Assembly: GCA_963781805.1 (NCBI GenBank) | Contig: CAWAHF010000004.1 | Span: forward strand, 4,030,001-4,094,000 | DNA from: JAFGPL01 sp963781805 | Lineage (GTDB): Bacteria > Bacteroidota > Bacteroidia > Bacteroidales > UBA10428 | Reading direction: 5' to 3' | DNA: 64,000 nucleotides | Part shown: piece by piece, positions 1 to 10,366 of the stretch | Position numbering within the stretch: the stretch's first letter is position 1 | Layout: each line of letters starts with the position of its first letter | The notes under the pieces: generated by a model | Databases searched by the model: none | The model's input: the letters and a program-made list of their open reading frames with translations, nothing else | Told to the model about the DNA's origin: nothing | Program-made: the position numbers and the translations under genes

Positions 1-3000
1 CCTCCTCGTATTACAAATCCGTCTCTCGAATTTTGTGTAGGTAGCAATATTAATCTTACATTATCGACATCGGGTGGAATGGTAAACTGGTTCAGAGATT
101 CACTCATGACTGATTATATTCATACCGGTAACTCGTTTGATCCTACCGGATCGCCTACTTTTCTCGATAACAATGTGGCAGGAAAATATTCCTACTATGT
201 TACCGAAAGTATAGGGGCATGCGAAAGCGCTCCAAGTAAAATTACCTTTGAAATATTTGATACACCTACACCTCCCTCAGATGCGGGTCCCGATATAAGT
301 ATTTGTGATGACACCATAACGCTACACGGGAGTGTGCCAATTATTGGAACAGGAACATGGACAACCACCGGAGGAGCTATTATCAGTATCCCGGACAATC
401 CAACCACCTTTGTAACCAATCTTGATCCGGGTCCCAATCTCTTTAGATGGTCATTGCGGAACGGTCCTTGTATGTCGGTTGATGAAATAATTGTTTATTC
501 AGACAAACAACCTGCACCGGCCAATGCAGGTCCAGATCAGTCTTTTTGTGACAATGCCAATGCCAATCTTGCAGCCAATAATCCAACTAATAATGGAGAC
601 GGAACCTGGAATACTGTGTCAGGTAGCGCTGATTTTTCAGACATACACGATGCACATGCAATAGTATCAAATATTTCAGGCGGTGAAAATATATTCGTTT
701 GGACGATTGAAAGCCAGTTTAGCTCTTGCATAACCACATCTGATACGTTGAAAATACTCAGGGATGAAACTCCACAGCCAGCAAATGCAGGGCCGGATGT
801 TAGTGTTTGCGATATAAATTCTATACCATTGACAGGAAATGCAGCATCAAACGGAGGTTCAGGTCTTTGGACAATTTTAAGCGGAGGATCTGCTATTTCG
901 AATCCTTCACAACATGATGCAACCGTTACAAATTTATCCTTTGGAGTAAATAGTTATCAGTGGACCATTTCCAGTCAATTTGGAATTTGCAGTGGCTCTT
1001 CTGATCAATTGACAATTACCAGGGATGAAATGCCTGCTGCTGCCAATGCAGGAATGGATCAGTTTCTGTGTAACTCAACCTCCTCACCGCTCGGTGCCAA
1101 TACGCCAACTATTGGCAATGGCGTATGGTCTGTTACTTCAAAACCGGTTGCTATAAACCCTGTCTTTAATCCTTCTGTTAACAATCCAAATGCAACCGTA
1201 CAAATTTTATCCGGAAATGAGGGTTTATATAAATTTACCTGGACTATTACCAATGCCAGTTGTATTACCTCGGATACACTAAGTGTGGATTTTGGCAAAC
1301 CGGTTCCAATAGCCAACGCCGGGAATGATGATACCATTTGTGGTCAGTCTGCTTTATTGAGCGGAAGCAATCCGGGCATCGGACATGCAACCTGGTCGAA
1401 AGTGAGCGGACCGGGAACTGTAATTTTTTTACCGAATTCAGCTTCACCATCTGTGCTAGCCCGGATCAATCCGGGAGATGAGGGATTATATCTTTTTGAA
1501 TACAGAATTAGCAGTGGTTCATGTCCTCCATCAGCCGATACAGTGAGTATACTGTACAAACCACAACCCGGTGTTCCGTTAGCTTCGGATGTTCAAAACT
1601 GCGGTCCGGGTGCTTTGACGTTAAATTCATCGATAGGCACAAATGGGACACAGAACAGATGGTACGATGCATCATCCGGTGGAAATATACTGGCTTCAAC
1701 TACTTCATATACTACCCCGATTCTTAATGCGGATCAGAGTTTTTGGGTAGCAACATATGATAATGCTACGCAATGCGAGAGTCCGAGAAGAAAAGTTAAT
1801 GTCCTCATACATCCAATACCGGGAAATCCGTCAGTTGCGGATGTATTAAATTGCGGACCTTCTTCTTTTAATCTTGTTGCTTCGATTGGTACCGATGGAA
1901 CAACGAATAAATGGTATGATGCGCAAACTGGGGGAAATCTGCTGAGTACTTCAAAAAATTTCAATACAGGAATTGTGGATAGTTCGTCAACATTCTGGGT
2001 ATCATCGTTTAATGCAACTACCGGTTGTGAAGGATTAAGGAACGGAGTTGACGTGATAATCAATCCAAATCCTGATCAGCCAGATGCACCAGATCAGGCC
2101 AGATGTGGTGACGGCATATTAAATATAAATGCCGTACCCGGCAATAATACCACACAACTAAGATGGTACGATCAGAACACAGGTGGCAGCGTAATAGATA
2201 CAACCTATAGTATCACTTCGATGTACCTCACTGCAACAACATCATATTGGGTAACCGGTTTTAATTCGGTCACAGGTTGCGAAAGTAACCGTAAAGAAGT
2301 TCGGGCTATCATCTATCCGATACCAGGATTCCCTGCAGCTGCAGATATACAAAATTGCGGACCCGATACGCTGATACTGAACTCCAATCCCGGAACCAAT
2401 GGCAACATTAGCAGATGGTACGACAGCCTGGTTGGAGGAAATTTGCTCTCTGAAAACAATAGCTATGTAACAGGTTATCTGACCAATACCCGAAAATATT
2501 ATGTGTCGAGCTATAATGACACAACACATTGCGAGAGCAGCAGAACCGATGTAAATGCTGTTATTCTCCCGACTCCTGCCCTAAATCCAATACAAGGCGT
2601 GGGACAGGTAGGTCAGGGACAAACCAATGTGATTTACTCTGTGAATTATAACCCGGGATCTTCGTATACCTGGAGTATTCCTCCCGGCATAAACTTACTG
2701 CTTGAAAACCAGAATTTCGTCATTCTTGAATTTCAAAATCTTGGAATCTATAATATTTCAGTATTTGAAACCAACAGTATCGGTTGTCCGGGACCGACAT
2801 CCTATAAACCTATACAGGTGAGAGAAGATCTTTTATTTATAAATCTTAATATAACCAACGGCAATGTATGCGTGGGTGATAATCTCCAGATATCAGCGGT
2901 TCCCGCAGGAGGTACACCATCCTATGCATTTGAATGGACGGGGGATACCCAATTTCTGACTGCAACAGATATTTCTAATCCCGGTTTCAATGCGGACGTT

Positions 3001-4857
3001 CCGGGAGTATATACTTTATATATAAATGTAACAGATATCAATTTAAACAGAATTACCGATAGTGTTACGTTAGTTGTTCATCCAAATCCTTATGTCACGA
3101 TGGATATTCCTGATACTATGGTATGTGCAGGTAATAATCTGCAACTTAATACCATTATCGCAGGCGGTTCAGGAATATACGATTTGTACCAATGGACCGG
3201 CCAGACAATGCCATTGTCTGCTAAGGATATAAAAAATCCTGTATTTAATTCGGTAATTAAAGGATTTTATGATTTGAAATTTACAGTGACAGATAACAAT
3301 GGTTGCAGGGCAGCCGATTCGGTCATAATTTTTAATGATACTCCCAAATCGTATTTTACAACTGACGCAACTCCACAATGCGGTCCGGTTACCTTCTATT
3401 TCTTCAATGCATCCGAAGATGGGGTATCCTATGTATGGGATTTTGGAGATGGGGATAGTTCAACTCTTGAAAATCCGTCGCATCGATTTGTTAATCTTAA
3501 CTCATCCATTGAATATTATAATGTAAGGTTAATCACCAGAAGTATAAATGGTTGCACCCATTCATCCAATGATTATGTTACTGTATATCCGAATCCGCAT
3601 TCAGAAATAACCGTGAATCCACAAACCGCATGTCACCCGGCAAATATCATTCTTAGCGCAACCCCGGGAGGTTTTAGTTATGACTGGGATTTTGGCGATG
3701 GCAGTAACGAAACCGGTGAATATAATGCATTACACACTTTTTTGAATGAGACAGAACATGATACAACCTATAAAATTACACTTATTACTACTTCATTTTT
3801 CAACTGCTACGATACCTCCTTCATAAACCTTACGGTTTATCCTTCCCCCGATGCATCATTTGTAGCAACACCCGTTTCACAAATGTATCCTGATAAAACT
3901 GTTAATATAATAAATACCACTGAAGATCGGAATTGGGATTATAAGTGGTATTTCGGCGATAAAACCATGTCTATTGATAAAGATCCAACATCACATAATT
4001 ACCCTGGTGTAGACGAGTATACCATTTCACTTGTTGTAAAAGGAGAACATTGTTCAGACAGCACGTGGATTAATATCGAAATTTTGCCCCATCCGCCAGT
4101 GGCGCAATTCAAGCCTGTGCAGCCGGGCTGTGTGCCATTAACTATCCAGTTTGAGAACACCTCTTCATACTCAACCTCATTTCTCTGGGAGTTTGGCGAT
4201 GGGGCAATTTCGAATAAACCAAATCCGGAATACACGTATTATGAACCCGGTGTATTCAGGATTAAACTTACCGCTACAGGTGAGGGTGGAACAGACACGT
4301 ATAGTATAAACAATGATGTTTTTGTTCTTCCAAAAGCCTTTTTTGATCTTGCTCCACGGTTTGTTTATGTAAATGATCAGGAAGTTAATTTTTTCAACTT
4401 GTCCGATAACGGGGACATTTACCTTTGGGATTTTGGAGACGGAACAACTTCCAGTGAATTCAATCCAAGACATTTATACACAAAAGAGGGAACATATGAT
4501 GTAACCCTTAGCGTATGGACAAAAAACAGTTGTTTTGATTTGTATGTAGCTGAGAATTCCGTCCTGGTTCAACCCAGTGGAAAACTGATTTTTCCGAATG
4601 CTTTCCGTCCTGAATCTCAAATTCCTGAAAACAGGGTATTTAAGCCGGGAGTTATGGATCAGGTAGATGAATATCATTTGATGATTTTCAACCGATGGGG
4701 TGAATTGATTTTTGAAAGTTACGACCGGGATGTTGGTTGGGATGGTTACATAAATGGTGAACTTGCCAAACAGGATGTCTATGTCTGGAAGGTGGAAGGA
4801 AATTATACCAACGGTCAGGGATTTACAGAAGTAGGCGATGTGACTTTATTACATTAA
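1..4857 (+). CDS. Giant PKD/Ig-like repeat surface protein with type IX secretion sorting tail (5' partial)
   Basis: The frame is open to the left edge, so the N-terminus lies outside the window; at least 1618 residues are visible. Three module types follow one another. There are five modules marked by ANAGPD-like motifs and a Cys, then four with an NCG...RWYD...GGNLL pattern ending in CES and a Pro-rich linker. After these come five PKD-like modules marked by WDFGDG or variants (one degenerate, WYFGDK). The last roughly 90 residues (FPNAFRP...FNRWGELIFES...WDGYINGE...VYVWKVEG) are the gliding-motility/CHU_C type B sorting domain used by the type IX secretion system. Inference: an exported cell-surface or adhesin-like protein. 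It is followed after 9 bp by a PorP/SprF gene, the usual neighbour of SprB-like adhesins. No enzymatic domain is visible. Confidence 0.9.
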   Translation, partial: PPRITNPSLEFCVGSNINLTLSTSGGMVNWFRDSLMTDYIHTGNSFDPTGSPTFLDNNVAGKYSYYVTESIGACESAPSKITFEIFDTPTPPSDAGPDISICDDTITLHGSVPIIGTGTWTTTGGAIISIPDNPTTFVTNLDPGPNLFRWSLRNGPCMSVDEIIVYSDKQPAPANAGPDQSFCDNANANLAANNPTNNGDGTWNTVSGSADFSDIHDAHAIVSNISGGENIFVWTIESQFSSCITTSDTLKILRDETPQPANAGPDVSVCDINSIPLTGNAASNGGSGLWTILSGGSAISNPSQHDATVTNLSFGVNSYQWTISSQFGICSGSSDQLTITRDEMPAAANAGMDQFLCNSTSSPLGANTPTIGNGVWSVTSKPVAINPVFNPSVNNPNATVQILSGNEGLYKFTWTITNASCITSDTLSVDFGKPVPIANAGNDDTICGQSALLSGSNPGIGHATWSKVSGPGTVIFLPNSASPSVLARINPGDEGLYLFEYRISSGSCPPSADTVSILYKPQPGVPLASDVQNCGPGALTLNSSIGTNGTQNRWYDASSGGNILASTTSYTTPILNADQSFWVATYDNATQCESPRRKVNVLIHPIPGNPSVADVLNCGPSSFNLVASIGTDGTTNKWYDAQTGGNLLSTSKNFNTGIVDSSSTFWVSSFNATTGCEGLRNGVDVIINPNPDQPDAPDQARCGDGILNINAVPGNNTTQLRWYDQNTGGSVIDTTYSITSMYLTATTSYWVTGFNSVTGCESNRKEVRAIIYPIPGFPAAADIQNCGPDTLILNSNPGTNGNISRWYDSLVGGNLLSENNSYVTGYLTNTRKYYVSSYNDTTHCESSRTDVNAVILPTPALNPIQGVGQVGQGQTNVIYSVNYNPGSSYTWSIPPGINLLLENQNFVILEFQNLGIYNISVFETNSIGCPGPTSYKPIQVREDLLFINLNITNGNVCVGDNLQISAVPAGGTPSYAFEWTGDTQFLTATDISNPGFNADVPGVYTLYINVTDINLNRITDSVTLVVHPNPYVTMDIPDTMVCAGNNLQLNTIIAGGSGIYDLYQWTGQTMPLSAKDIKNPVFNSVIKGFYDLKFTVTDNNGCRAADSVIIFNDTPKSYFTTDATPQCGPVTFYFFNASEDGVSYVWDFGDGDSSTLENPSHRFVNLNSSIEYYNVRLITRSINGCTHSSNDYVTVYPNPHSEITVNPQTACHPANIILSATPGGFSYDWDFGDGSNETGEYNALHTFLNETEHDTTYKITLITTSFFNCYDTSFINLTVYPSPDASFVATPVSQMYPDKTVNIINTTEDRNWDYKWYFGDKTMSIDKDPTSHNYPGVDEYTISLVVKGEHCSDSTWINIEILPHPPVAQFKPVQPGCVPLTIQFENTSSYSTSFLWEFGDGAISNKPNPEYTYYEPGVFRIKLTATGEGGTDTYSINNDVFVLPKAFFDLAPRFVYVNDQEVNFFNLSDNGDIYLWDFGDGTTSSEFNPRHLYTKEGTYDVTLSVWTKNSCFDLYVAENSVLVQPSGKLIFPNAFRPESQIPENRVFKPGVMDQVDEYHLMIFNRWGELIFESYDRDVGWDGYINGELAKQDVYVWKVEGNYTNGQGFTEVGDVTLLH

Positions 4858-4866
4858 AAATCAAAA

Positions 4867-5862
4867 TTGAAAAGAGTAATCTATATATTGCTTTTATTAA
4901 CGGGGATATCAACATATGGACAAGATCCACAGTTTTCTCAGTTTTACGCAAATTATTTGTACCTGGCACCTTCATTCACCGGATTGACAGAGAATAACCG
5001 GTTGGCGATGAATTACCGAAATCAATGGCCAGAGATTCCAAACGGATTTGTAACCTATACGGTCTCTTTTGATAAATATTTTGAAAAGTTCAGGAGCGGA
5101 CTTGGTTTAATGGTTATGAATGATGAGGCAGGTACCGGTAAACTTCGTTCCACAAATATCGGAATCAGCTATTCATTTGATTTTAAAATCACAGCATCCT
5201 GGCACATCAGACCGGGGATGAGTTTTTTATTTACCCAACGGGCGATAAATTTTGAAGATTTGTTATGGAACGATCAAATTTCTGCCAGTGGGAATGCTGA
5301 GTCATCCTCGGAATTAAATCCGATGAATAAAGTTGGAGACATTGACTTTTCAACTTCGGCGCTCGCATATTCAGACCGTTTCTGGTTTGGATTTACCATC
5401 GATCATTTGCTACATCCCAATCAATCCTTTTATTTTTATGAAGAAGATAAAAATAATCCGTCACTTGTGCCAATTAAATATTCTTTGTTCGGCGGCACAA
5501 AATTTATTAAAAATGAAAGTCTTTTAAGACCTATTCCCACTACCTTTCAGATAGCTTACCTTTTGAAGGCTCAAAAACAATATCGTCAACTAGACATTGG
5601 CGTATACTGGTACCGGAGCCCGATTGTGCTGGGATTCTGGTATAGAGGTATTCCTCTTTATAAGGAAGTATTTAACCGGGATGCGTTTACGTTGCTGGCC
5701 GGATACAAGCTTAACAACCTTAGTATTGGTTACAGTTACGATTTCACCATGTCTAAATTAATTTCACGCACAGGAGGTTCACACGAAATTTCCTTATCGT
5801 ATTACTTTAAAACCAAAAAGTTCAAAAGGAAGCCAAAAATGGTTCCATGTCCTGAATTTTAA
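4867..5862 (+). CDS. PorP/SprF family type IX secretion membrane protein
   Basis: The protein has 331 residues with a signal peptide (hydrophobic stretch YILLLLTGIS, then YGQ) followed directly by the family hallmark QDPQFSQFYANYLYLAPSFTG. The rest is a beta-barrel-like pattern of alternating hydrophobic strands. The start is a TTG nine bases after the stop of the repeat protein; no better ATG precedes the signal peptide. PorP/SprF proteins are outer-membrane partners needed for export or anchoring of CHU_C-tailed proteins. The tight spacing suggests co-transcription and a dedicated partnership with the upstream adhesin-like protein. The family assignment is strong; the specific partner is inferred from position. 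Confidence 0.9.
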   Translation: MKRVIYILLLLTGISTYGQDPQFSQFYANYLYLAPSFTGLTENNRLAMNYRNQWPEIPNGFVTYTVSFDKYFEKFRSGLGLMVMNDEAGTGKLRSTNIGISYSFDFKITASWHIRPGMSFLFTQRAINFEDLLWNDQISASGNAESSSELNPMNKVGDIDFSTSALAYSDRFWFGFTIDHLLHPNQSFYFYEEDKNNPSLVPIKYSLFGGTKFIKNESLLRPIPTTFQIAYLLKAQKQYRQLDIGVYWYRSPIVLGFWYRGIPLYKEVFNRDAFTLLAGYKLNNLSIGYSYDFTMSKLISRTGGSHEISLSYYFKTKKFKRKPKMVPCPEF

Positions 5863-5977
5863 TTTTTGGTGTACCGTTCCCCGCCTGATATTGAAATCAG
5901 GGTGATTAAAATTATTGCTCTATTACCCGCCAAATCATTTGATTAATTGTTATCTTATAGCAATTAAATTTTAATAG

Positions 5978-7495
5978 ATGAAATTGACATCTTTAAAAAT
6001 ACTGGTTTTTAATTTTTTGTTGCTTATCCTTATAAGCGCCTTATCCTTTTGGTTTTTCCAAGGGTATAGGCTGCTAACTCTTCAGAATCTTAAGATACTT
6101 TCGTTGCTTAGTTTCTTATGGTTAGTCGGTACATTTCTCTTCAGAAAATACAGGTTTTCATTTCGCAGAAGATTTGGAGGAGTTCTTAACCGAATAATTA
6201 TAAGCAATATAACTGCATTTACTACTTTTTATCTGTTGCTGTTTTTACTTCCGATTACCAGACCAACATGGAAAATCCTTTTAACCGTATTTCTTCTGAC
6301 TAATCTAGCCGAGATTGTATATGCTTATTTTTATTTCTGGTTGAAATATGCATCTGTTGAACCTGAATTTGATTTCCGGCAAAAAAAGAAAAAGACAATC
6401 TCCAGGTATGTTCCGCATATCACGCTAACTAATTTACTTACAGAGAAACAGATCGAACACAGGGAATTTACACTGCTGCATGAGATAGGAAAGGAAGCAT
6501 ATCAGTTTATTTATTATTATGCGGCGCTCGATACATCAAATACCCTGATCCTGAATACATCTTCCGACTTTAACATCCAGACTCAATTAACCCCTTCTTT
6601 CGATTGCATTTTAAACATCAGAAAAATAAACGACATAAGACGAATAAATAAATTCTTTGAAGCTGCAAATTCAAAACTTCCTGAGGGAGGATTATTTATT
6701 GGTCTTGTTGAAACCAAAAATGAACGAAAAAAAAGGATATTAAAAAAATATCCACTGGTAATCAATTATATCTATTATATGTTTGATTTTGTTTTCAAGC
6801 GGATAGCGCCAAAATTTATTTTCACCAAACAGTTATATTTTATTGTCACCCGCGGTTTAAACAGGATATTGACAAAAGCTGAAACTTTTGGACGTTTATA
6901 TTCTTGCGGATTTGAAGTATTGGAGGAAAAAGAGATAAATAATTACCTGTACTTTGTTGCTATTAAGGTAAAAAAACCCTTATATCCATCACATCCCAGT
7001 TATGGACCCTTTATAGCTTTAGAAAGAGTGGGCAAAGGAGGAGAAATGATAAAGGTATACAAATTACGAACCATGCATCCCTATGCAGAATACCTGCAGG
7101 ACTATGTTTATAAAACACAAGGTCTTCAGGATGGCGGTAAATTTAAAAACGATTTCAGAATTTCCACACTTGGCGCTATTTTCAGAAAATTATGGATTGA
7201 TGAATTACCCATGTTGATCAACCTGCTCAAAGGAGAATTGAAACTGGTGGGAGTTAGACCAATAAGCAGGCATTACTTCAATCTTTATACAGATGAGTTG
7301 AAGAAAAAAAGAACCAAAACCAAACCAGGATTAATCCCACCATTTTACGTAGATATGCCTGAAACCATGGAAGAAATAATGGCTTCGGAGAACAAATATC
7401 TGGACTTACATGCAACGCATCCAATGATAACCGATACCAGGTATTTCTTTCTCGCGTTGTACAATATAGTGATTAGGCGAAAGAGGAGTAAGTGA
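5978..7495 (+). CDS. Sugar transferase (polyprenyl-phosphate hexose-1-phosphate transferase type) with extended N-terminal region
   Basis: The protein has 505 residues. Residues 8-120 hold about four membrane segments. Residues about 330-505 are the bacterial sugar transferase catalytic domain, with the family motifs KLRTMHP, an RKLWIDELPMLINLLKGE helix, KLVGVRP and a KPGL stretch. This family moves a sugar phosphate from a nucleotide sugar to undecaprenyl phosphate and so starts O-antigen, capsule or exopolysaccharide synthesis at the inner membrane. Between the two parts, residues about 150-325 resemble the back half of a class I methyltransferase fold (LPEGGLFIGLVET, then RLYSCGFEVLEE), but no glycine-rich SAM motif is visible, so this part is probably structural or regulatory. 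No other polysaccharide genes adjoin it in this window. Confidence 0.85.
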   Translation: MKLTSLKILVFNFLLLILISALSFWFFQGYRLLTLQNLKILSLLSFLWLVGTFLFRKYRFSFRRRFGGVLNRIIISNITAFTTFYLLLFLLPITRPTWKILLTVFLLTNLAEIVYAYFYFWLKYASVEPEFDFRQKKKKTISRYVPHITLTNLLTEKQIEHREFTLLHEIGKEAYQFIYYYAALDTSNTLILNTSSDFNIQTQLTPSFDCILNIRKINDIRRINKFFEAANSKLPEGGLFIGLVETKNERKKRILKKYPLVINYIYYMFDFVFKRIAPKFIFTKQLYFIVTRGLNRILTKAETFGRLYSCGFEVLEEKEINNYLYFVAIKVKKPLYPSHPSYGPFIALERVGKGGEMIKVYKLRTMHPYAEYLQDYVYKTQGLQDGGKFKNDFRISTLGAIFRKLWIDELPMLINLLKGELKLVGVRPISRHYFNLYTDELKKKRTKTKPGLIPPFYVDMPETMEEIMASENKYLDLHATHPMITDTRYFFLALYNIVIRRKRSK

Positions 7496-7553
7496 TTTTA
7501 TTTCATTTCTCAAATTTTAATCTATAGAAAGATTTCATAGTCAGAACTAATTT

Positions 7554-8966
7554 TTATTTAAGCTGATAGGGTTCTTCGGGATATGGAATTTGTTTCGGTA
7601 CGTTGGGTGAATCTATAGCGGCTGCATCTTCCAGTCCTTTCCCGGTTACATTGCAGATTCCAATTAATGGACCGGTATATCCCGAGACATTTATATTTTT
7701 TAAACTTGCTCTTTTGATATTTGCGAGGGTTATCCCCTTAGAACAGGAACCTGTAATATTTTCCAATGTAAAACCATCCAGGGGTTTGTCTGGATGAACG
7801 GAACTGCCATCAACGAGTACTGGAATAGCATCGACACGAATATTTGTAAAAATGAAATTTTTAAGGGTAGGTATTCCTTCCATTCCCGGAACAGGAACCT
7901 GATCCTGCAATCCGCTTCCCAGGGTATTGAATCGTAGGAACCCTCCCCGCATACCTGAAACATCAAGATCATCTGTAGAAATGTTTTCGATAAATGCGCC
8001 TCGTCCCGGACGACTTTTAATATAAATAGCATACGTTCTGGCCGCTGTAAATTTGCAATGTTTTATCCGGATATCGCGTATACCACCCGATGTCTCGCTT
8101 CCAATACCAATGCATGCAAAGATGGAATCGGCCAACGTACAATTCACGATTTCAACATCTTCGGTAGTTTGCAGTAATTTATATCCCTCCATCCCGCGAC
8201 CTGATTTTATGGCAATGCAGTCATCTCCTGTGGAAATGTCACAACCATCAATTAGCACATGTTTACAGGAATCGATATCAATACCATCGCCATTTCCGCC
8301 TGTACTGCGAATGGTTAAGTTTTTTATTACAATATTTTCACAGTAAGTAGGGTGTAATGACCACATCAGATAATAATCGGTTGAAAAATCTTCAAAACGT
8401 AAATTTTTGCAACCAATAGGTTCGATAAGTGCAGGATGGCGTAATGGATTTTGAGCATTTGGCCGTCCGCCCAGGGCGTGGTTTCCAAAAATTTTCCCTG
8501 GACCAATGATACCAGTATTTTCCACATTCGACGCATAAATCAGGCCGGTATACCCTTCAATCCATTTTCCTTCCCAGCGTACCTGGGTAATTGGATAGTC
8601 AGAAAAATCAGGAGTTCCTGTCAAAACAGCATCATTTTCCAACCTGATAATAGTATTTGATCTGAGTTCGATAGCGCCAATGAGATAATTGCCAGAAGGA
8701 ACAATTACCTCACCGCCTCCCAGCACCCAACAACGGTCAATTGCCTGTTGAACAGACAAGGTATCTTTGGTGGTCCCGTCGCCTGTTGCACCGAAATCGC
8801 GAATATTCAAAGTCAATCCTGTTTGATTTGTTGGATTTTTCGGAGAAGTTGAGGCAGAATTATTTGGCTTGTCATGATTGTCTAATCTAAACAATGAAGC
8901 AGCAATAGGCGCTGCCACAATTCCCTGTCCTGTAGTCTTTAGAAAATCTCTTCGGGTTGTTGGCAT
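7554..8966 (-). CDS. Glycoside hydrolase family 28 (polygalacturonase-like), Tat-type signal
   Basis: A secreted right-handed beta-helix pectinase-like enzyme of about 470 residues. I prefer the ATG at 8966 over an upstream TTG at 8981, because it places the twin-arginine motif TTRRDFLKTTG at the very N-terminus. The fold opens with the pectate-lyase-like RDFGATGDGTTKDT. The GH28 catalytic signature is visible in order as GDGIDIDSC, GDDCIAIKSG, a GIGSETSGG loop and IYIKSRPGRG, giving the three conserved Asp residues and the Arg/Lys subsite. Family members cleave galacturonan or rhamnogalacturonan by inversion; the exact substrate cannot be read. It directly follows the CE15 esterase gene on the same strand with almost no gap, so the two are probably one transcript for plant cell-wall use. 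Confidence 0.9.
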   Translation of the reverse strand: MPTTRRDFLKTTGQGIVAAPIAASLFRLDNHDKPNNSASTSPKNPTNQTGLTLNIRDFGATGDGTTKDTLSVQQAIDRCWVLGGGEVIVPSGNYLIGAIELRSNTIIRLENDAVLTGTPDFSDYPITQVRWEGKWIEGYTGLIYASNVENTGIIGPGKIFGNHALGGRPNAQNPLRHPALIEPIGCKNLRFEDFSTDYYLMWSLHPTYCENIVIKNLTIRSTGGNGDGIDIDSCKHVLIDGCDISTGDDCIAIKSGRGMEGYKLLQTTEDVEIVNCTLADSIFACIGIGSETSGGIRDIRIKHCKFTAARTYAIYIKSRPGRGAFIENISTDDLDVSGMRGGFLRFNTLGSGLQDQVPVPGMEGIPTLKNFIFTNIRVDAIPVLVDGSSVHPDKPLDGFTLENITGSCSKGITLANIKRASLKNINVSGYTGPLIGICNVTGKGLEDAAAIDSPNVPKQIPYPEEPYQLK

Positions 8967-8981
8967 TTCTGTTTTTATCAA

Positions 8982-10274
8982 TTATAAATAGTTGTTTATA
9001 AATTCAATAAAAATATCCCAATCTCCGGGAAGCACCCCGTGACCCCCGTCATGCATATAGTATCCCAGCGGATTAAGCCGACTTTTATCGCCTGCTGCAG
9101 GCCATGTGTTACCCGGCCCTTTTTCTCCAAACAAAGCATAAACAGGCTCAGCAGCAACAGCGGCCAAAAATTCACCTTTCGGATCAGACCAGTAATCGGT
9201 ACTGCCGGTTTGCAGGAGTAATGGTCTTGGAGCCATCAGGGCAATGAGCATATGTGCATCAAACGGTAAGCTGTCTGGATTGGCTGCAAAGCCGTGATAG
9301 TTGGCTGCAAACTGGTAAAAATATCGTGAAGTATCGGTTATGTGCAGGAGGTTTTCACCGTAATTTCGTTTACTTAGCGCAGCTCCTCCCTCACCCGAAC
9401 AGCTGGCAATTACCATTTTAAACCTGGGATCATGAGCTCCCGTCCATAATACGGTTTTTCCCAAACGCGATGTGCCTTGCAGAACAATACGTTTTGAATC
9501 AATCTGAGAATCGGTCTCAAAATAATCCATTGCCCGGCTAAGTCCCCATGACCAGGCAGAAATTGCACCCCATTCATCGGGGGCCGGTTTTGTTGTCCCG
9601 GGTTTTAAATAGTGGCCTATGATACCGTATTTTAATCCGGTTTTAAAATCGGGTTCAATATCACCATAATATACAGTTGCCACTCCCAGCCCCTGATCAA
9701 GAAATTTTTCAACCGGAAGTTTTCCAAAATCCGGAATTGTAACAGCAGGAATTTTTTTTCCGTCCCGTGTCCAAACTTTACCTGGTTTTACTCCGGGATC
9801 ATCGACAACAGAAGAATTGGCAAAAAAATTAATGATAAAAAAAAGGGGAGCCGGTTTGGTTGCATTTGCAGGTATATAAATAAGCAGATCCATTTTATAA
9901 TCCGATGTGTCTTTAGTAAAATATACAGTTACCTGCTTGCGAATGGCTTTTCCTTCAAATGCCGGAGTTCCGCTGTCAAAAACATCAAATGTCATTTCTT
10001 TGGGCTTTGGCGGCATTTTACCGAATTGATTTATCTCGATCTCATGAAGAATTTCAGGTCTTCGTTTTTTCATCCAAACATCCGAATTCTTTACTATATC
10101 TCCGTTTTGCAGCATCAATGGGTCTGGAAGGGTATATGTGCCAACGGAATCTTCGTCATAGTTCACCGGAAAACCGGCAGAAGTCTTATTAAGCTTTTCT
10201 TTCTGGCCATAACAAGGACTCAGCATAAGAAAGGTGAAAAGAAAGAGCAATGCATATTTTATTAAGTTATTCAT
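8982..10274 (-). CDS. Glucuronoyl esterase-like (CE15) alpha/beta hydrolase, secreted
   Basis: The protein has 430 residues with a signal peptide (ALLFLFTFLMLSPCYG). The CE15-type nucleophile motif GTSRLGK carries Ser269. A SCSGEGG motif with Glu295 sits where the family acid lies, and MHDGGHG near residues 407-413 supplies the catalytic His. CE15 enzymes cleave the ester between 4-O-methylglucuronic acid of xylan and lignin alcohols; bacterial members may act on other uronate esters. The stop codon lies just before the GH28 coding region, which fits a two-gene unit for uronic-acid-rich plant polymers. The family call is firm and the natural substrate is inferred. Confidence 0.87.
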   Translation of the reverse strand: MNNLIKYALLFLFTFLMLSPCYGQKEKLNKTSAGFPVNYDEDSVGTYTLPDPLMLQNGDIVKNSDVWMKKRRPEILHEIEINQFGKMPPKPKEMTFDVFDSGTPAFEGKAIRKQVTVYFTKDTSDYKMDLLIYIPANATKPAPLFFIINFFANSSVVDDPGVKPGKVWTRDGKKIPAVTIPDFGKLPVEKFLDQGLGVATVYYGDIEPDFKTGLKYGIIGHYLKPGTTKPAPDEWGAISAWSWGLSRAMDYFETDSQIDSKRIVLQGTSRLGKTVLWTGAHDPRFKMVIASCSGEGGAALSKRNYGENLLHITDTSRYFYQFAANYHGFAANPDSLPFDAHMLIALMAPRPLLLQTGSTDYWSDPKGEFLAAVAAEPVYALFGEKGPGNTWPAAGDKSRLNPLGYYMHDGGHGVLPGDWDIFIEFINNYL

Positions 10275-10366
10275 TTTTTATTTGTTGTTAAAGATGATGC
10301 GTTTTATTAGAATGCATTTATTCAAAAAAATATAATAGCAGGGATCGTAAAATTATGAAATTCTAA

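Noticed and set aside
5884..5901. A short hairpin after the PorP/SprF gene as a terminator
   Set aside because: The stem is only 6 bp and no T-run follows, so it is too weak to list.
7554..10274. The GH28/CE15 pair as a full polysaccharide utilisation locus
   Set aside because: No SusC/SusD pair, sensor-regulator or further hydrolase adjoins it.
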